A DNA stretch of 64,000 nucleotides from Paenibacillus massiliensis subsp. panacisoli DSM 21345 (GTDB lineage Bacteria > Bacillota > Bacilli > Paenibacillales > Paenibacillaceae): the NCBI RefSeq assembly GCF_000426545.1, contig NZ_AUFO01000009.1, forward strand, positions 1-64,000, given 5' to 3'. A program made the translations under genes and the position numbers. Position 1 is the stretch's first letter, and each line of letters starts with the position of its first letter. Shown piece by piece: positions 56,261 to 64,000 of this stretch. The notes beneath the pieces are model-generated. The model had not been told where the DNA came from and searched no databases. It was given only the letters and a program-made list of their open reading frames with translations.

Positions 56261-56289
56261 GTATGGTTACCTCCGGTCTTTCATTATTG

Positions 56290-56319
56290 AAAAAAGGGTT
56301 CCATAAGGAACCCCTTTTT
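56290..56319. terminator. Bidirectional terminator after the S-layer-like gene
   Basis: AAAAAGGGTTCC and GGAACCCCTTTTT arms around ATAA, with T-runs on both strands. It lies 28 bases past the S-layer-like stop on the minus strand and 30 bases before the TolC-like ATG. Confidence 0.85.
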
Positions 56320-56346
56320 CGTTATTTAAGAATAGATGAGAACTAA

Positions 56347-58713
56347 TTACTTAACAGTAATTGTTTTAGCAGTCTCGTCGTAAGCTACGTTAGCGCCCAG
56401 AGCTTGACCTACCCATCTGATAGGCAGTACTGTACGGTTGTCTTTAGTTACTGCTTTAACATCCATAGCGATCACAGAACCGTTAACGATCAGTTGGTTC
56501 GTGTTCAGTTTGATTTGTACTACACGGTCACCTTTAAGCAGGGTAACTGTGGAAGTAGCTTTGTCAAACAGGATGTTTTGCGGAGTAACACCCAGAGCGT
56601 CAGCAACGTAACGAACTGGCAGGTAAGTACGTCCGTTTTCGCTGTAAGGAGCTACATCAGCAGTTCTGGATTCACCGTTCACAGTGTAGGAAGTGCTTCC
56701 CAGTGTGAATACAGTTTCAACAGCGGATTGATCAGCTGGAGCTGGAGTTGCAGTGTTAGCGATCGCTACAGAAGCAACTGGCTTGTTGTTAGCCCATCTT
56801 GTGTAAACTTCTGTCTCGGATACTGCGCTACCACGAACTTCAATTACTACGTCGCCTTCTGGTACTGTACGATCCAGTTCCAGGTTAACGCCGGATACTT
56901 TGATTGTGCTAGCTGTGTCGCTTTCGGAATCAACAGTGAACCACAGTTGGTTACGGTCGCCGGAAGTTCTCACGTTAGTGATTACAGCATCGCCACCAGT
57001 TACTGCAACAGTTGGAGTACCGTTGAAGTATACGCCGTATGGCAGATCCAGAACTACTCTTCCATCGTCTTTCAGAGCGCCAGCTTGACCTTCAGTCAGC
57101 GTGAACTCGGAAGCCGCTTGGTTAGTAGCACCGATCTTAACGTTTGGCTTGGAAGCAGCAGTTGCACTCAGTGGGGATACGACTTTAGCAACTACTACAT
57201 CACCAGTTACGCCGGAAGTACCACCGAAAGTTACTTTCAGATCGCCAGTGAAGTCACTAGCCAATGCGATTTCGATATCTTCGAAGTCCAGTTCAGCACT
57301 GTCAGTTCCGGAGGAAATTACAGTGTACTTAGCCGTACGACGGTCAGTACCAGTGTATCCATCGAATCTCAAAGTGATGTCTTCGTTCTTGATTGTTTCT
57401 TTTCCACCTGGAGCTTCAAGGTTACGGTAGTCAGGGTTAGTAACTACTCCGTCCTTGTCGTATACAGCTTCGAACACGGATTGCCATGCAGCACCCTCAG
57501 GCAGTGTCAGTTCAACTGTACGGTTGTTGATCAAGCTCTCGCCGATGTTCTCTTTCAGAGTGATGTCAGCGATTTCTTGCTCAGCTTTACCAGCAGTCAG
57601 GGTAGGAGCATCAGTTGCAGTGATGCCAGTACCGTAGTCACCGTAAGTACCGATTTTTGCACTAGACACGTTAGTGTTAGTCTTACCGGAGATACGAGCA
57701 GTGATGTCGCCAGCTTTCAGAGAAGAGCTGCTATCAACTTCAAAGTTGAAAGGAATTTCAAACTTTGTATTTTGAGTGGAAGCTGCACCAGTGTACTTGA
57801 TAGTCAGTTCACGGTCGTTGTCGCCTTTAGTGAAAGTCAGACCGCTTGCAGCTGCGTTACCGTAGATACGAGTAATGCTACCACGCAGTTCAGTCCAAGC
57901 ATAACCGTTAGGCAGCTTGATTTTGATCTCAGTGCCGCTACCGAATGTACCAGCAGTTGGCTCTTCGATTACGATTGTTGGTGTGAACTTGTTGTTAGAA
58001 GTGTCCAGGCTCTTGAAGGACAGGTTCACGTCGCTGGAATCATTAACTGTACCAACAACTGCTTTACCAGCAGGGAAAACACTGCTAGTTGGAGCTTCGA
58101 ACTCAACTTCTTGTGCACCGTTCTCATCTTCGCCTACAACCAGCTTACCAAGACGCAGTGTGAAGATCGCAGGGTCACCTTTGATTTCAGTAGTTGGTCC
58201 GTTGTAAGTTACAGTGACACGGTCGGAATCGACCACTTGAGCAGAGAATTGTGTCTCAGCTACGTTAACCTTTTCTTCGTTAGTCAGGCTTACACCATTG
58301 TTGTAAGAACCAATTGGGAAACCACCGAAGTCATAAGATTTGCCATCTACAGTGTTGTAAGTAGCACCAGTTGCGCTGATTTCTGGCAGGTCGAATGGCA
58401 GTTTGATAACTACTTCGTCACCAGTTTTCAGTGTAGTACCTTCAGTGATTGTGAAACGTACGGAACCGAATGCACGGTCGCCGTTGTCACTAACTGTAGG
58501 AGCGTTAGTTGCAGTGATTGTGCCGTTACCAGCAGCTTGAATTGCAGTTGGAGCAGTGATAGCTGCTACAGGTGCTGCTACGCCAGCTACCAGAGCTGCA
58601 GTTGCGAACACGTTGATCATCTTTTTGTTAAACTTTGTCATAACCTTTTTTTCTCCTCCTTGAATATCATGCATATCCATATTCTTTTCTTTGTGTCGGA
58701 TCTTGTCACTCAT
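56347..58713 (-). CDS. S-layer-like exported protein with C-terminal stalk domain
   Basis: A 788-residue protein with a signal-peptide region (MINVFATAALVAGVAAPVAA). Its body carries three or more related beta modules, each starting with a T-NAP-T / ATDAPTLTAG / ATNQAASEFTL-type strand and later a V-x-L-x-LP-x-G segment. The C-terminal 130 residues are a stalk domain (TYLPVRYVADALGVTPQNIL, then TVLPIRWVGQALGANVAYDE). Codon choice is strongly biased, as in very highly expressed genes. Two in-frame starts each have a strong Shine-Dalgarno sequence: 58713 (MSDKIRH) and 58641 (MTKFNKK). I keep the longer one, with the second as an alternative. No SLH motif was seen. Confidence 0.8.
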   Translation of the reverse strand: MSDKIRHKEKNMDMHDIQGGEKKVMTKFNKKMINVFATAALVAGVAAPVAAITAPTAIQAAGNGTITATNAPTVSDNGDRAFGSVRFTITEGTTLKTGDEVVIKLPFDLPEISATGATYNTVDGKSYDFGGFPIGSYNNGVSLTNEEKVNVAETQFSAQVVDSDRVTVTYNGPTTEIKGDPAIFTLRLGKLVVGEDENGAQEVEFEAPTSSVFPAGKAVVGTVNDSSDVNLSFKSLDTSNNKFTPTIVIEEPTAGTFGSGTEIKIKLPNGYAWTELRGSITRIYGNAAASGLTFTKGDNDRELTIKYTGAASTQNTKFEIPFNFEVDSSSSLKAGDITARISGKTNTNVSSAKIGTYGDYGTGITATDAPTLTAGKAEQEIADITLKENIGESLINNRTVELTLPEGAAWQSVFEAVYDKDGVVTNPDYRNLEAPGGKETIKNEDITLRFDGYTGTDRRTAKYTVISSGTDSAELDFEDIEIALASDFTGDLKVTFGGTSGVTGDVVVAKVVSPLSATAASKPNVKIGATNQAASEFTLTEGQAGALKDDGRVVLDLPYGVYFNGTPTVAVTGGDAVITNVRTSGDRNQLWFTVDSESDTASTIKVSGVNLELDRTVPEGDVVIEVRGSAVSETEVYTRWANNKPVASVAIANTATPAPADQSAVETVFTLGSTSYTVNGESRTADVAPYSENGRTYLPVRYVADALGVTPQNILFDKATSTVTLLKGDRVVQIKLNTNQLIVNGSVIAMDVKAVTKDNRTVLPIRWVGQALGANVAYDETAKTITVK

Positions 58714-58832
58714 CAGTCGTTACACCTCCTTTCCGAGCTTTACCTAACCCTTATAAAATGATATCTGTGACAATATCACAGAAGCTTGGAATCAAAATTC
58801 ATAGAAAGCGTATGGCCACAACTTACTCCAGT

Positions 58833-58861
58833 ATTATACAATGCGATGACATTGTCGTAAA
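58833..58861 (-). promoter_or_regulatory. Main promoter of the S-layer-like gene
   Basis: Minus strand TTTACG (58861-58856), 17-bp spacer, TATAAT (58838-58833). The start would be about 112 bases before the first ATG. Further upstream (to 59100) are other TATAAT/TTACAAT-like boxes and AT-rich tracts, so several promoters in tandem are possible, as in S-layer genes of Bacillales. Confidence 0.65.
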
Positions 58862-59124
58862 GAAGTTTTTTAGCGTTTTTTGTCTTTACGAATTTGTAAC
58901 CCATTGTAACCTCTCTGTACCATACTCACACAATTAGACGTGAGCAGGTTCTAAAAAGTTGCGTCTTTTTTAAAAAAATTTTTCAATGTTTTTAAAAAAT
59001 TATGTACCATGCTTCCTTTAGTCATAATTATACTATTAAACCTATTCTATCGTCACCCAACAACTTTTTCCTATTAACCCTAATTTGGACAAGTGATAGA
59101 CGCTAGAAATAGTAAAGAAGAACC

Positions 59125-59174
59125 GGAAAAAGATGACTGCCTCCCCTCATACCAGCATATGCAGAGAGACAGTC
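59125..59174 (-). terminator. Terminator after the adaptor lipoprotein gene
   Basis: Minus-strand GACTGTCTC and GAGGCAGTC arms (one G-T pair) around a loop of about 22 bases are followed by ATCTTTTTCC. It lies 15 bases past the stop. Confidence 0.7.
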
Positions 59175-59188
59175 GGACATTCTATTCT

Positions 59189-60541
59189 TTATTGATTTGA
59201 ATTCACAATATTGACAGTTGCCCCATCAGTCAGCATACTTGAGCCTTTAGTGACAATCTGTTGACCAGCAGTAAGACCCTCGCTGACTTGGACCTGGGTA
59301 GAGCTCTCTGCTGCCGGCTTAATCTCTACACGTTTTGCAACAGTTCCTTCTATTATAAAGACATACTTCTGACCAGACTGCTCCACAATGGCGCTCTGAG
59401 GCACCAACAAGCCCTGCTCACCCTCAGACTTAAAGTATATATTCGCGATCATACCAGCCTTCAGGGCCCCACCATTATTAGGGATGGAGATCTCCGCAGG
59501 ATAGGCACGCAGATCATTGTCCATAACCGAACTAATAGCCGTCACTTTGGCCTCGATTCGTTCATTTAATGCTGCAACTCCTACCGTAACCGGCGAGCCC
59601 AGGCTAAGCTTCTGGATATCGCTTTCTGACAGGTTGGCCTTCGCCACAATAGGGTTGGTATTGGCAATCGTAACTACAGCGCTCTGACCTACCATTTGGC
59701 CGGTTGTACCATTAACAGCAGCTATACTCCCGGAAATCGGGGCCTTCACTGTAAGGTCTGCAAGCTGGCTGCGTGCAGTATCCAGAGCGGCTTTGGATTG
59801 ATTGGCAGAAGCACGTGCCACTTCAATTCCAGCTCTTTGCTGCGCCAGTTGGTAGGACTTCTGAGCATTGTCATAGCTGGTTTGCGCGCTCTCTAAGCTA
59901 GTTTGTGCGTTGCTAAGCGCAATTTGAGCGTTGTTCAATGCACTTTGAGCCTGTCTCAGGCCCGTTTGAGCTTGCTCCAGCTCAGATTGGGATACAGCTC
60001 CAGCTGCATGTAGCTGCTGGGTCCGCTGCGCAGCATTCTGCGCATCTCTCAATGCGCTTTCTGCATCAGCAACTCCATTTTGCGCTTGGCCAATTGCACT
60101 TTTTTGTTGAGTTAGGCCACTTTTCGCCTGGTCTACTGCTGATTTAGCCTGTTGGACGCTTTGCTGATAGCCACTTTCCGCCTGCTTCAAGTTCGCAAGA
60201 GCGACCTGATAGGATTCCTCAGATTGTCTGATGCTGTCCTGCGTATCCTTCGGATCCAGTGTGAACAGCACATCACCTTGCTTGACTTGTTGACCAATCT
60301 TCAGGTTAATACTTTGAATTTTACCGCTGACTTTAGGAGAGACCTGTACAGTCTCATTTGCCGCGAGGTTGGCGATAATACCAGCCTCATCATTAATGCT
60401 GCCTTGCGTCACCTGTGATACTTCAACAGATACCGCTACTGGCTCCTCAGGAGCTGCAGCAGGAGGTTCTCCTCCTGTGCAACCCGCCAAGGCTACCGAC
60501 AGTGCTAAAGCAGATAATAACACAATACTTTTCTTCTTCAC
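59189..60541 (-). CDS. RND efflux adaptor lipoprotein of the envelope cluster
   Basis: The 450-residue product has a lipoprotein signal with lipobox ALAGC. A biotinyl-lipoyl-like region (VSPKVSGKIQSINLKIGQQV) leads into a very long coiled coil from about 90 to 250, rich in Q-A-x-S-x-L heptads, then DLTVKAPISGSIAAVNGTTG and a barrel domain. The hairpin is long enough to reach outward through part of the wall. It is downstream of its pump gene by 17 bases, the reverse of the usual adaptor-first order. The S-layer-like gene follows on the same strand. Confidence 0.92.
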   Translation of the reverse strand: MKKKSIVLLSALALSVALAGCTGGEPPAAAPEEPVAVSVEVSQVTQGSINDEAGIIANLAANETVQVSPKVSGKIQSINLKIGQQVKQGDVLFTLDPKDTQDSIRQSEESYQVALANLKQAESGYQQSVQQAKSAVDQAKSGLTQQKSAIGQAQNGVADAESALRDAQNAAQRTQQLHAAGAVSQSELEQAQTGLRQAQSALNNAQIALSNAQTSLESAQTSYDNAQKSYQLAQQRAGIEVARASANQSKAALDTARSQLADLTVKAPISGSIAAVNGTTGQMVGQSAVVTIANTNPIVAKANLSESDIQKLSLGSPVTVGVAALNERIEAKVTAISSVMDNDLRAYPAEISIPNNGGALKAGMIANIYFKSEGEQGLLVPQSAIVEQSGQKYVFIIEGTVAKRVEIKPAAESSTQVQVSEGLTAGQQIVTKGSSMLTDGATVNIVNSNQ

Positions 60542-60557
60542 GGTTCCCCCACCTCAC

Positions 60558-63500
60558 TTAGACCTGAACACTGCGCTTAAGCAGCTTGGCTTCTCTTTTT
60601 TGCTGTCTCTTCAGCTTACGATTTTTGCGTTTCTCAATCATATTATCGAATATCAAGTATACAACCGGAATCAGAACCAGTGTAATAACTGATGCGAACG
60701 ACAAACCAAACACGACTACTACCGCCATAGGTGCCATCATTGCGTTGGCTGAATCCGATGACAGCATCATTGGCAGCATTGCAAGTACTGTCGACAAGGT
60801 CGTCATCATAACTGGCCGCAAACGTTCCGAGGAACCCAAGAGAATAGCTTCATCTCGCTCCATATTCTGCTGACGAAGCTGGATGATGAAATCGATCATA
60901 ATGATCGCGTTGTTCACCACGAGCCCTGCAAGCATGATATATCCAGTAAAAGCCGTGATACTTAGACTTGTACCCGTAACTACCAGACCAATGATTACTC
61001 CGATGAGTGTCGGTGGAATGGAGAACATAATGACGAACGGTGTAAACAAGGATTCGAACTGCCCGGCCATTACCATGTAGATCAATACTACGGACAGCAA
61101 GATCGCAATAGCAAGACTAGTGAAGGATTCCATCATTTGCTCCTGCTGACCACCACCAGTGTCCACCGTATAACCCTCTGGCAGTTTCAGATCGTTGAGC
61201 AATGTTGTGACCTTTTGGTTAATCTCGACTGCATTGGCATTCGCATCAGCTCCTGCTGTTACTTCTACTTGTCTGACTTGATTATTACGAGTAATCGTCT
61301 GTGGTACGTCTACACGTTGCAGCGTGGCCACGGACAGCAAAGGCACATCAATGCCCTGTGCAGTCGTAATACGTAGATTCTCCAGATAAGAGAAGTCCTG
61401 CTGATATTCCTTAGGCAAAGCAATCTGAACGTCAATCTGATCATCGCCCGTGCGGAATGACGTGGCTACTGATCCATTAAATGAAGTTCGAACCGTAGAC
61501 AGAATCTGCGAGGCAGACAGGCCATACTGTGAAGCTACTTGTTTATTAACCAGAACCTCGTACTCTTCCCTTACCGCATCAAGCGAGCTTGTCGCGTTGA
61601 CTACCCCTTCAATTTTGCTTACTTCGCTTACCAGGTTATCTGACAGCTCACGCAGCACATCAATATCATCACCTTGCAGGTTGATCTGGACAGCTGAACC
61701 CGTCGCTAGACCTGAAGTAGCATCAATGGTGATATCGGCCTCTGGAATTTGATTCAGCTTACCACGCAGTTCACTAACTACCTCATCCGTGGAACGCGGA
61801 CGTTCATCCAACAATGTAACGTTAAAGCTAGCTGCATTTCCCCCTCCAGCGCTGAAGCCTCCAGAGTTACCCACAGTAGCTGTCACCATTTCAAGCTCGG
61901 AAATTCCTTGTATTTCGGCCTCAATCTGTTGAACGACCTTCTCGGTCTCCTCCAGCTTAGTACCATTCGGCATTTCTACGCTGATGGTGAATTCCCCCAG
62001 GTCCTCTGTCGGAACAAATTCAGCTTTAACGAAAGGCATCAGCATACCTGCACCAATGAACATCAAAATGGTAATAGCAACAATCGATTTACGATGACCA
62101 AGGCTCCATTTCAATATTCTGGTATAGAATGTCTTGAATTTCTCAAATCCGATATTGAACCAAATGATTGGGTTCGCTCCACGGTATGTACCGGAAGTAT
62201 AGATAGACTCGTCAGGCACCTTAGGCAGCCAGATGGAACTGAGCATTGGAACGATCATCAGTGATACGACCAAGGCTGCAATATGCGAGAAGATAACCGT
62301 CAGCGCCAGTGGCTTGAACATCTCCCCCGCAATACCATCTACGAAGACAATTGGCAGGAACACGACGATCTGAGCTAAGGCGGAGGCCATAACCGCATTA
62401 CCTACCTGCTTGGAGCCGTCAATCGCTCCCTGTAGCATACTCTTGCCTTCGTGTCTTTGCCTGAATATATTCTCAATAATTACGACGGCAAAATCGACAA
62501 AGGAGCCGAGTCCGAGAAGCAAGCCACTAAGCGAGATGATATTTACAGTCTGACCTGTAAAGTACATCATCATGAATGTTGCAATAAAGGAAATTGGGAT
62601 AACTATAGCTGCAATAATTGTAGAACGCGGACTGTTCAGGAACAGGAGCAGCACTGCCGAGGCAATGACCAGACCCAAAATCGCATGCTCTACAAGCAAA
62701 TGCACAGAGTCACTAACCGGTACTGATGCATCGGTTACGAGCGTCAGTTCTGTACCTGAAGGTAGCTTATCCCGAACTGAATCCAGTTTGTCCTTGACTG
62801 CGCTAGCAATCGATAAGGTATTGCCTCCAGAAGCCTTCGTGACGCCGATATTAATGCTCGGCTTACCATTGAAGGTAGAGATGGAGTCAACATCCGCCAG
62901 ACCATCCTCGACTGTCGCGATATCCTTCAATCTCACGTTTCCGCTACCTGCCGGTATCAGCGTTTCCCCTATTTCAGAGACCGCCTGATATTCACCCTGC
63001 ACGCGAATCTGCACTTCTGTATCGCCCCGTGTAACCGACCCGGCAGAACCCGCCAGGTTGTTAGCAGCTAGCATCTGACTTACCTGGTCCAAAGTGATAC
63101 CATAGCCCTGCATTTTACCCGGGTCCAACGTAATCCGAATCATACGATCCTGACCACCAGCAACCGATACGGATGCAACTCCGCCAATTCTCTCCAATTC
63201 GGGTTGAATCGTCTCGGTAGCGATACTCTTCAAGGTGTTGATATCCATATCGCCTGTGTAGGCCAAATTGATAATTGGCGTGGCATTCAGGTCGATCTTC
63301 AGGACAAGGGGAGAGTTCGCTGAGTCCGGCAAGCTACCTCTGACCGAGTCAATCTTGTCGCGAACATCAAGCAAAGCCTGATCCAGATCAATCCCCCAAT
63401 TGAACTGAATCATAACCATGGAGGAGCCCTCCGACGACTGTGAACTGATGGTGTCAACATTTTGGACGGATGCCAGACTACCCTCAATCGGTTTCGTGAT

Positions 63501-63680
63501 TAATTCTTCGACTTCACTTGGTGTAGAGTTCGGTGCGCTGGTAACAACCGCTGCAATCGGCAGGTTAATATCAGGCATCTGCTCTACTGGAAGTCTTAGT
63601 GCGAATATTCCGCCTCCAATTAATAGGGTCACTATTAACATGAATACAGTGACCGGACGACGGATGGAAAACTGTGACAT
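60558..63680 (-). CDS. RND-family transporter of the envelope cluster
   Basis: A 1040-residue AcrB-type pump; SwrC/YerP of Bacillus is a distant functional analogue. The start is the ATG at 63680 (MSQFSIRRPV). Two porter repeats and the IRRPVTVFMLIVTLLIGGGI first helix are clear. The TM4 relay reads LGSFVDFAVVIIENI: only one aspartate of the usual Asp pair remains, the other position being Phe. TM10-12 contain FTGYIMLAGLVVNNAIIMID with an Asn pair at the equivalent repeat. It leads the pump-adaptor transcript; a lipid or lipopeptide substrate is plausible but unproven. Confidence 0.93.
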   Translation of the reverse strand: MSQFSIRRPVTVFMLIVTLLIGGGIFALRLPVEQMPDINLPIAAVVTSAPNSTPSEVEELITKPIEGSLASVQNVDTISSQSSEGSSMVMIQFNWGIDLDQALLDVRDKIDSVRGSLPDSANSPLVLKIDLNATPIINLAYTGDMDINTLKSIATETIQPELERIGGVASVSVAGGQDRMIRITLDPGKMQGYGITLDQVSQMLAANNLAGSAGSVTRGDTEVQIRVQGEYQAVSEIGETLIPAGSGNVRLKDIATVEDGLADVDSISTFNGKPSINIGVTKASGGNTLSIASAVKDKLDSVRDKLPSGTELTLVTDASVPVSDSVHLLVEHAILGLVIASAVLLLFLNSPRSTIIAAIVIPISFIATFMMMYFTGQTVNIISLSGLLLGLGSFVDFAVVIIENIFRQRHEGKSMLQGAIDGSKQVGNAVMASALAQIVVFLPIVFVDGIAGEMFKPLALTVIFSHIAALVVSLMIVPMLSSIWLPKVPDESIYTSGTYRGANPIIWFNIGFEKFKTFYTRILKWSLGHRKSIVAITILMFIGAGMLMPFVKAEFVPTEDLGEFTISVEMPNGTKLEETEKVVQQIEAEIQGISELEMVTATVGNSGGFSAGGGNAASFNVTLLDERPRSTDEVVSELRGKLNQIPEADITIDATSGLATGSAVQINLQGDDIDVLRELSDNLVSEVSKIEGVVNATSSLDAVREEYEVLVNKQVASQYGLSASQILSTVRTSFNGSVATSFRTGDDQIDVQIALPKEYQQDFSYLENLRITTAQGIDVPLLSVATLQRVDVPQTITRNNQVRQVEVTAGADANANAVEINQKVTTLLNDLKLPEGYTVDTGGGQQEQMMESFTSLAIAILLSVVLIYMVMAGQFESLFTPFVIMFSIPPTLIGVIIGLVVTGTSLSITAFTGYIMLAGLVVNNAIIMIDFIIQLRQQNMERDEAILLGSSERLRPVMMTTLSTVLAMLPMMLSSDSANAMMAPMAVVVVFGLSFASVITLVLIPVVYLIFDNMIEKRKNRKLKRQQKREAKLLKRSVQV

Positions 63681-63904
63681 CTCACCACTCCCCAATTACT
63701 ATGAATCTGTCTCGTTTTTTTACTGCATCTACTGGTATTACGCCAGTAATACAAGCAGGTTTCAGTTTGGCTCTAGATAAAACGTATTTTTTTATAATAG
63801 TTACATTTTAAAATAAATTGCCAAAAAAAAACCTACATTTAAATTTATTATTGCACATGTTTGTACACCCGGTCAAATGGAGATATCCCCCGGTTAGAGG
63901 ACGT

Positions 63905-63959
63905 AAAAAAGCTTCCCTTTATACGCCTCAGCCATCCGGCATGAAGCGTATAAAGGGAA
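63905..63959 (-). terminator. Terminator at the right edge
   Basis: Minus-strand TTCCCTTTATACGC and GCGTATAAAGGGAA are perfect 14-base arms, followed by GCTTTTTT. It ends the gene entering from beyond the window. Confidence 0.9.
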
Positions 63960-63967
63960 CGCCTAGA

Positions 63968-64000
63968 TTACATCTTAGGAAGCAATTTCTTATCAATCAT
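63968..64000 (-). CDS. C-terminal end of an unidentified gene (cut by window edge)
   Basis: An open frame from the window edge ends with MIDKKLLPKM and TAA at 63968, eight bases before the strong terminator. Only ten residues are visible, so the product cannot be named. Its support is the stop codon right before the terminator on the same strand. Confidence 0.4.
   Translation of the reverse strand: MIDKKLLPKM

Noticed and set aside
56404..58761. 785-codon open frame on the plus strand opposite the S-layer-like gene
   Set aside because: It mirrors the coding gene with strong codon bias; the translation is Ser/Val/Cys-rich with no domain, start signal or promoter. It is an effect of codon bias in a highly expressed gene.

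Overview
The window looks like a stretch of Paenibacillus or close-relative chromosome. It combines an endospore protein (alpha/beta-type SASP), a Bacillus-type comF-yvyF-flgM-flgN-flgK-flgL-yviE-fliW-csrA-hag cluster, DegS/DegU, long-form HPF, lipoprotein efflux adaptors, and several exported proteins with the copper-amine-oxidase-like 'stalk' domain common in Paenibacillaceae. Assignment is by gene content and protein sequence only; no search was run. Almost everything from 0.5 to 45.9 kb, and again from 51.9 to 63.7 kb, is on the minus strand. The plus-strand exceptions are an IS30 remnant near 18 kb and the efflux operon at 46-52 kb.

Region by region: (1) 1-0.5 kb is the edge of an IS3-family element plus a 13-bp tandem repeat. 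(2) 0.5-9.1 kb is a complete arginine pathway, argC-argJ-argB-argD-argF then argG-argH, read from a promoter at about 9.15 kb. (3) 9.2-17.8 kb carries an HD-GYP protein behind a SigD-type motility promoter, a YitT-family membrane protein, prfB with its programmed +1 frameshift, secA, hpf and a cold-shock gene. (4) 17.9-18.8 kb is a decayed IS30 element. (5) 18.8-28.1 kb is a surface-glycan island downstream of fliD-fliS-fliT: two GT2-TPR glycosyltransferases, an FkbM methyltransferase, a GT4, an N-lobe-only GT fragment and a 1062-residue exported VWA plus eight-TIG protein. (6) 28.1-37.1 kb is the late flagellar cluster, with CsrA/FliW control elements visible. (7) 37.3-43.1 kb holds comFC, comFA, a small membrane protein, degU and degS. 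(8) 43.2-45.9 kb is an exported phosphodiester glycosidase. (9) 46.0-51.9 kb is a TetR-regulated RND efflux operon with a clear promoter and operator-like palindromes. (10) 51.9-53.8 kb has metK and a SASP gene. (11) 53.9-63.7 kb is a cell-envelope cluster: an exported unknown, a TolC-like protein with a stalk domain, an abundant S-layer-like protein, an efflux adaptor lipoprotein and a second RND pump.

The most unusual part is the last one. An RND pump, adaptor, TolC-like protein and S-layer-like protein sit side by side in an organism expected to lack an outer membrane. The TolC-like protein, the S-layer-like protein and the phosphodiester glycosidase share the same stalk module, which suggests a wall- or S-layer-spanning export apparatus. 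The second lead is the VWA-TIG protein lying between the flagellar chaperones and the glycosyltransferases. Many gene starts were moved inward from the longest possible ORF because a strong ribosome-binding site sits before an internal start.
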